A stretch of DNA of 8,037 nt from Candidatus Zixiibacteriota bacterium (GTDB taxonomy: Bacteria; Zixibacteria; MSB-5A5; GN15; PGXB01), in assembly GCA_030591405.1 (NCBI GenBank), contig JAUVBC010000093.1, positions 1 to 8,037 of the forward strand. Direction: 5' to 3'. The translations under genes and the position numbers were made by a program. Under the pieces are notes generated by a model. That model did no database searches, was not told the DNA's origin, and saw nothing but the letters and a program-made list of their open reading frames with translations. Every line of letters starts with the position of its first letter. Position 1 is the first letter of the stretch. Positions 6,437 through 8,037 of the stretch are shown piece by piece.

Positions 6437-7639
6437 CTAATCACTTGTCATAATGAACATCGGTTGCATCTCAAAACTCTTATAATGCGGGCGAAGGCGT
6501 TTGGTGTTATAATATTTATCCACATTAACAAATTTCTTTGAGCTGGTAACGACATCAAGTGGGACATTATCATAACGACCGTTTTTCAAAACAACTAACC
6601 GACCATGAATCCCTTTGAGAATTAAATCGAGAGCCAGATTTCCATACGCCATCGGAACCACAGAATCTATAGCATCAGGATCGCCACCCCGGACAAAATA
6701 GCCAAGTTTTTGACTTATGACATCAATTGGCTTGCCATTATTATATTTTGGCGATAGTTCCGTCAGTTTTGCCGACACCAAATTTCCAATACCGCCAAGT
6801 TTGGCATGGCCATAAGCGTCTTTGTTCGAATCTTTATAAATCATTTCGCTGCCATCGAACATCGCTCCCTCGGAGACCAGAACAACTGAGTATTTACTGG
6901 GATTGTTTTTTCTGTCAGCCACCAAAAGCTCAGTTAATCTTTCGATATCAAATTTATATTCAGGAATGACACACCGGTTGGCCGCACCGGCCATAGTCGG
7001 AAGCATAGCGGTAAATCCGGCATATCGGCCAAAAACCTCAAGGACCAAAAACCGCTCGTGCGAACCTGCTGAGGTTCTCAGATCATGTGTCATCTTAATT
7101 GTCCTGGTAACACAGGTACTGAATCCGATACAATAATCTGTTCCCGGAACATCATTATCCATCGTTTTTGGCATAGCAACAACTTTGGGACCTTCTTTGG
7201 ACAAATGAACGCCATAACTGAGGGTGTCATCACCACCAATCGGGATAAGATAATCAACGCCCAGGAAATCAAGATTTTTTATTACCTCAGGAGTAAGGTC
7301 ATTCATCTCAGCATTATATTTAGATTGCAAATGAACGGGAACATTGCCTTTGGCAACATGTCCGGGATGCGTTCGTGAACTATGTAAAAATGTGCCGCCG
7401 GTTCGTCCGGATTTATTGACAATCTCTTCAGTAAGAATTTGATAGTTTTCGCTGTTGTCCGCTTCTTTATCGCAGATAATATCAATCGCTCCGCCCCATC
7501 CTCGGCGAATACCAATAACCTTAAATCCCTCACGGGTCGCTCTGATTGTTACAGCTCTGATGGCCGGATTTAATCCCGGAACATCTCCCCCGCCTGTCAG
7601 AATGGCGATAATGCCTTTTTTTCTCTTAATATTTGCCAA
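6437..7639 (-). CDS. pfp: 6-phosphofructokinase family protein, predicted pyrophosphate-dependent
   Basis: The enzyme phosphorylates fructose 6-phosphate to fructose 1,6-bisphosphate in glycolysis in the cytoplasm. The 400-residue product is longer than bacterial ATP-PfkA (about 320) and fits the PPi or mixed-substrate clade. Motifs are GGGDVPGLN (16-24), IGGDDT (134-139), PKTMDND (157-163, with D161 as the catalytic base), EVFGRYAG (201-208), SEGA (256-259) and VRGGDPDAID (316-325). E. coli PfkA has Gly at the positions of D138 and K158; Asp and Lys there are the known signature of PPi-using enzymes, which cannot hold ATP well. Such enzymes are usually reversible and non-allosteric. Donor choice is inferred from these residues. 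The start is TTG 7639: an in-frame TAA lies seven codons upstream, no ATG intervenes in frame, and GGAG stands eight bases before it. It converges on lpxD with a 25-base gap and appears to be transcribed alone. Confidence 0.93.
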   Translation of the reverse strand: MANIKRKKGIIAILTGGGDVPGLNPAIRAVTIRATREGFKVIGIRRGWGGAIDIICDKEADNSENYQILTEEIVNKSGRTGGTFLHSSRTHPGHVAKGNVPVHLQSKYNAEMNDLTPEVIKNLDFLGVDYLIPIGGDDTLSYGVHLSKEGPKVVAMPKTMDNDVPGTDYCIGFSTCVTRTIKMTHDLRTSAGSHERFLVLEVFGRYAGFTAMLPTMAGAANRCVIPEYKFDIERLTELLVADRKNNPSKYSVVLVSEGAMFDGSEMIYKDSNKDAYGHAKLGGIGNLVSAKLTELSPKYNNGKPIDVISQKLGYFVRGGDPDAIDSVVPMAYGNLALDLILKGIHGRLVVLKNGRYDNVPLDVVTSSKKFVNVDKYYNTKRLRPHYKSFEMQPMFIMTSD

Positions 7640-7647
7640 ATCTACAT

Positions 7648-7651
7648 CTCC
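7648..7651 (-). promoter_or_regulatory. Ribosome-binding site of the phosphofructokinase
   Basis: GGAG on the minus strand, eight bases before TTG 7639. Because the frame is closed just upstream by TAA and offers no ATG, this site decides for the TTG start. Confidence 0.7.
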
Positions 7652-7671
7652 ATTTTTTTATTCGAATTGAC

Positions 7672-7700
7672 ATATTAACTAAAATATCCCAATTGGTCAA
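7672..7700 (-). promoter_or_regulatory. Sigma70-type promoter of the phosphofructokinase
   Basis: On the minus strand TTGACC (plus positions 7695-7700, five of six consensus bases) is followed after exactly 17 bases by TAATAT (7672-7677, four of six). Transcription would start near 7665, giving a leader of about 25 bases that includes the GGAG site. It is the best-spaced promoter candidate in the window and suggests independent expression of the enzyme. Confidence 0.55.
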
Positions 7701-7803
7701 CTACAATCAATAAATCGGCCAATAGTCTCGCATTTTTAGTAACTTCTTTACTCATAACCTCTTAATACGGCATAATTATGAATATTTATAGTGCGTGGAA
7801 TAT

Positions 7804-8037
7804 CTATTTAATTCCTATATCGATTTTACCGGCAAATACAAAACGAATTAGCTTTCCACCTACCCAAAAAGATGTCCCGTATGTTTTGACAATTTTACTA
7901 CCAAATTTTGTACCAAGAGCCCAAAACGGCCCATATAATTCCTTGTAAGTAATACCACCACCTTTGGTTACAGCAAAATGGGTTCGCTTTTCCGTTTTTT
8001 GTTTTTTCGCATTCCGTTGAGTTTTTGGCTCGTTCCG
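7804..8037 (-). CDS. Unidentified protein, C-terminal part only
   Basis: The minus strand is open for 77 codons from the right edge to TAG (7806-7804), with no ATG in this part, so the start lies outside the window. I do not recognise the product. The first 20 or so visible residues are very basic and polar (KTQRNAKKQKTEKR). A Gly- and aromatic-rich part follows, with HFAVTKGGGITYKELYGPFW, then GTKFGSKIVKTYGTSFWVGG, and the end FAGKIDIGIK. No transmembrane helix or catalytic motif is evident. Codon choice resembles the neighbouring genes, and no competing plus-strand frame spans the region, which argues for a real gene. It precedes the phosphofructokinase on the same strand, but that gene has its own promoter, so a functional link is not implied. 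Confidence 0.5.
   Translation of the reverse strand, partial: RNEPKTQRNAKKQKTEKRTHFAVTKGGGITYKELYGPFWALGTKFGSKIVKTYGTSFWVGGKLIRFVFAGKIDIGIK

Larger units (their letters stand above)
7640..7803. other. Intergenic region upstream of the phosphofructokinase
   Basis: These 164 AT-rich bases separate the unidentified partial gene from the phosphofructokinase on the same (minus) strand. They hold the phosphofructokinase promoter and ribosome-binding site, plus an unsupported 26-codon open frame (7755-7675). I see no clear terminator for the upstream gene. Confidence 0.6.

Overview
The window is housekeeping chromosome from a Gram-negative (diderm) bacterium that makes lipid A. It encodes BamA, a Skp/OmpH-type periplasmic chaperone and LpxD. 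The base composition is moderately AT-rich by eye. The proteins are clearly bacterial, but none matches a familiar genus closely. BamA, OmpH and LpxD side by side, together with a roughly 400-residue PPi-signature phosphofructokinase, would suit a lineage outside the Proteobacteria, for example the FCB group or a candidate phylum near it. That placement is an inference and cannot be settled from this sequence.

Layout. Positions 1629 down to the left edge (minus strand) hold the first 543 codons of uvrB, the damage-recognition helicase subunit of nucleotide excision repair; its C-terminus lies outside the window. Positions 1630-1953 are a divergent intergenic region with weak promoter-like elements for uvrB and rplU. 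Positions 1954-6411 (plus strand) are a tightly packed run rplU - bamA - ompH - lpxD. Positions 6412-6436 are a short convergent gap with a weak stem-loop. Positions 7639 down to 6437 (minus strand) are a phosphofructokinase with the GGDD/PKT residues of pyrophosphate-using enzymes. Positions 7640-7803 carry its promoter. Positions 8037 down to 7804 (minus strand) hold the C-terminal 77 codons of an unrecognised gene that enters from the right edge.

How the genes work together. BamA (outer-membrane protein insertion), OmpH/Skp (periplasmic chaperone for unfolded outer-membrane proteins) and LpxD (third step of lipid A synthesis) build the outer membrane, and this gene order is the familiar core of the bamA-skp-lpxD cluster. 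Here it sits directly behind ribosomal protein L21, without the usual partner rpmA (L27), and stops after lpxD without fabZ/lpxA. Envelope building may therefore share a transcript with a ribosomal protein gene. uvrB and the phosphofructokinase are unrelated neighbours in the opposite orientation.

I found no mobile element, CRISPR array, tRNA or rRNA, and no convincing new multi-gene system. The most unusual signal is a perfect 12-bp inverted repeat at 2304-2330 whose three-base loop is exactly the best bamA start codon. Other points worth a check are a terminator-like hairpin inside lpxD, the PPi-type signature of the phosphofructokinase, and the unidentified partial gene at the right edge.
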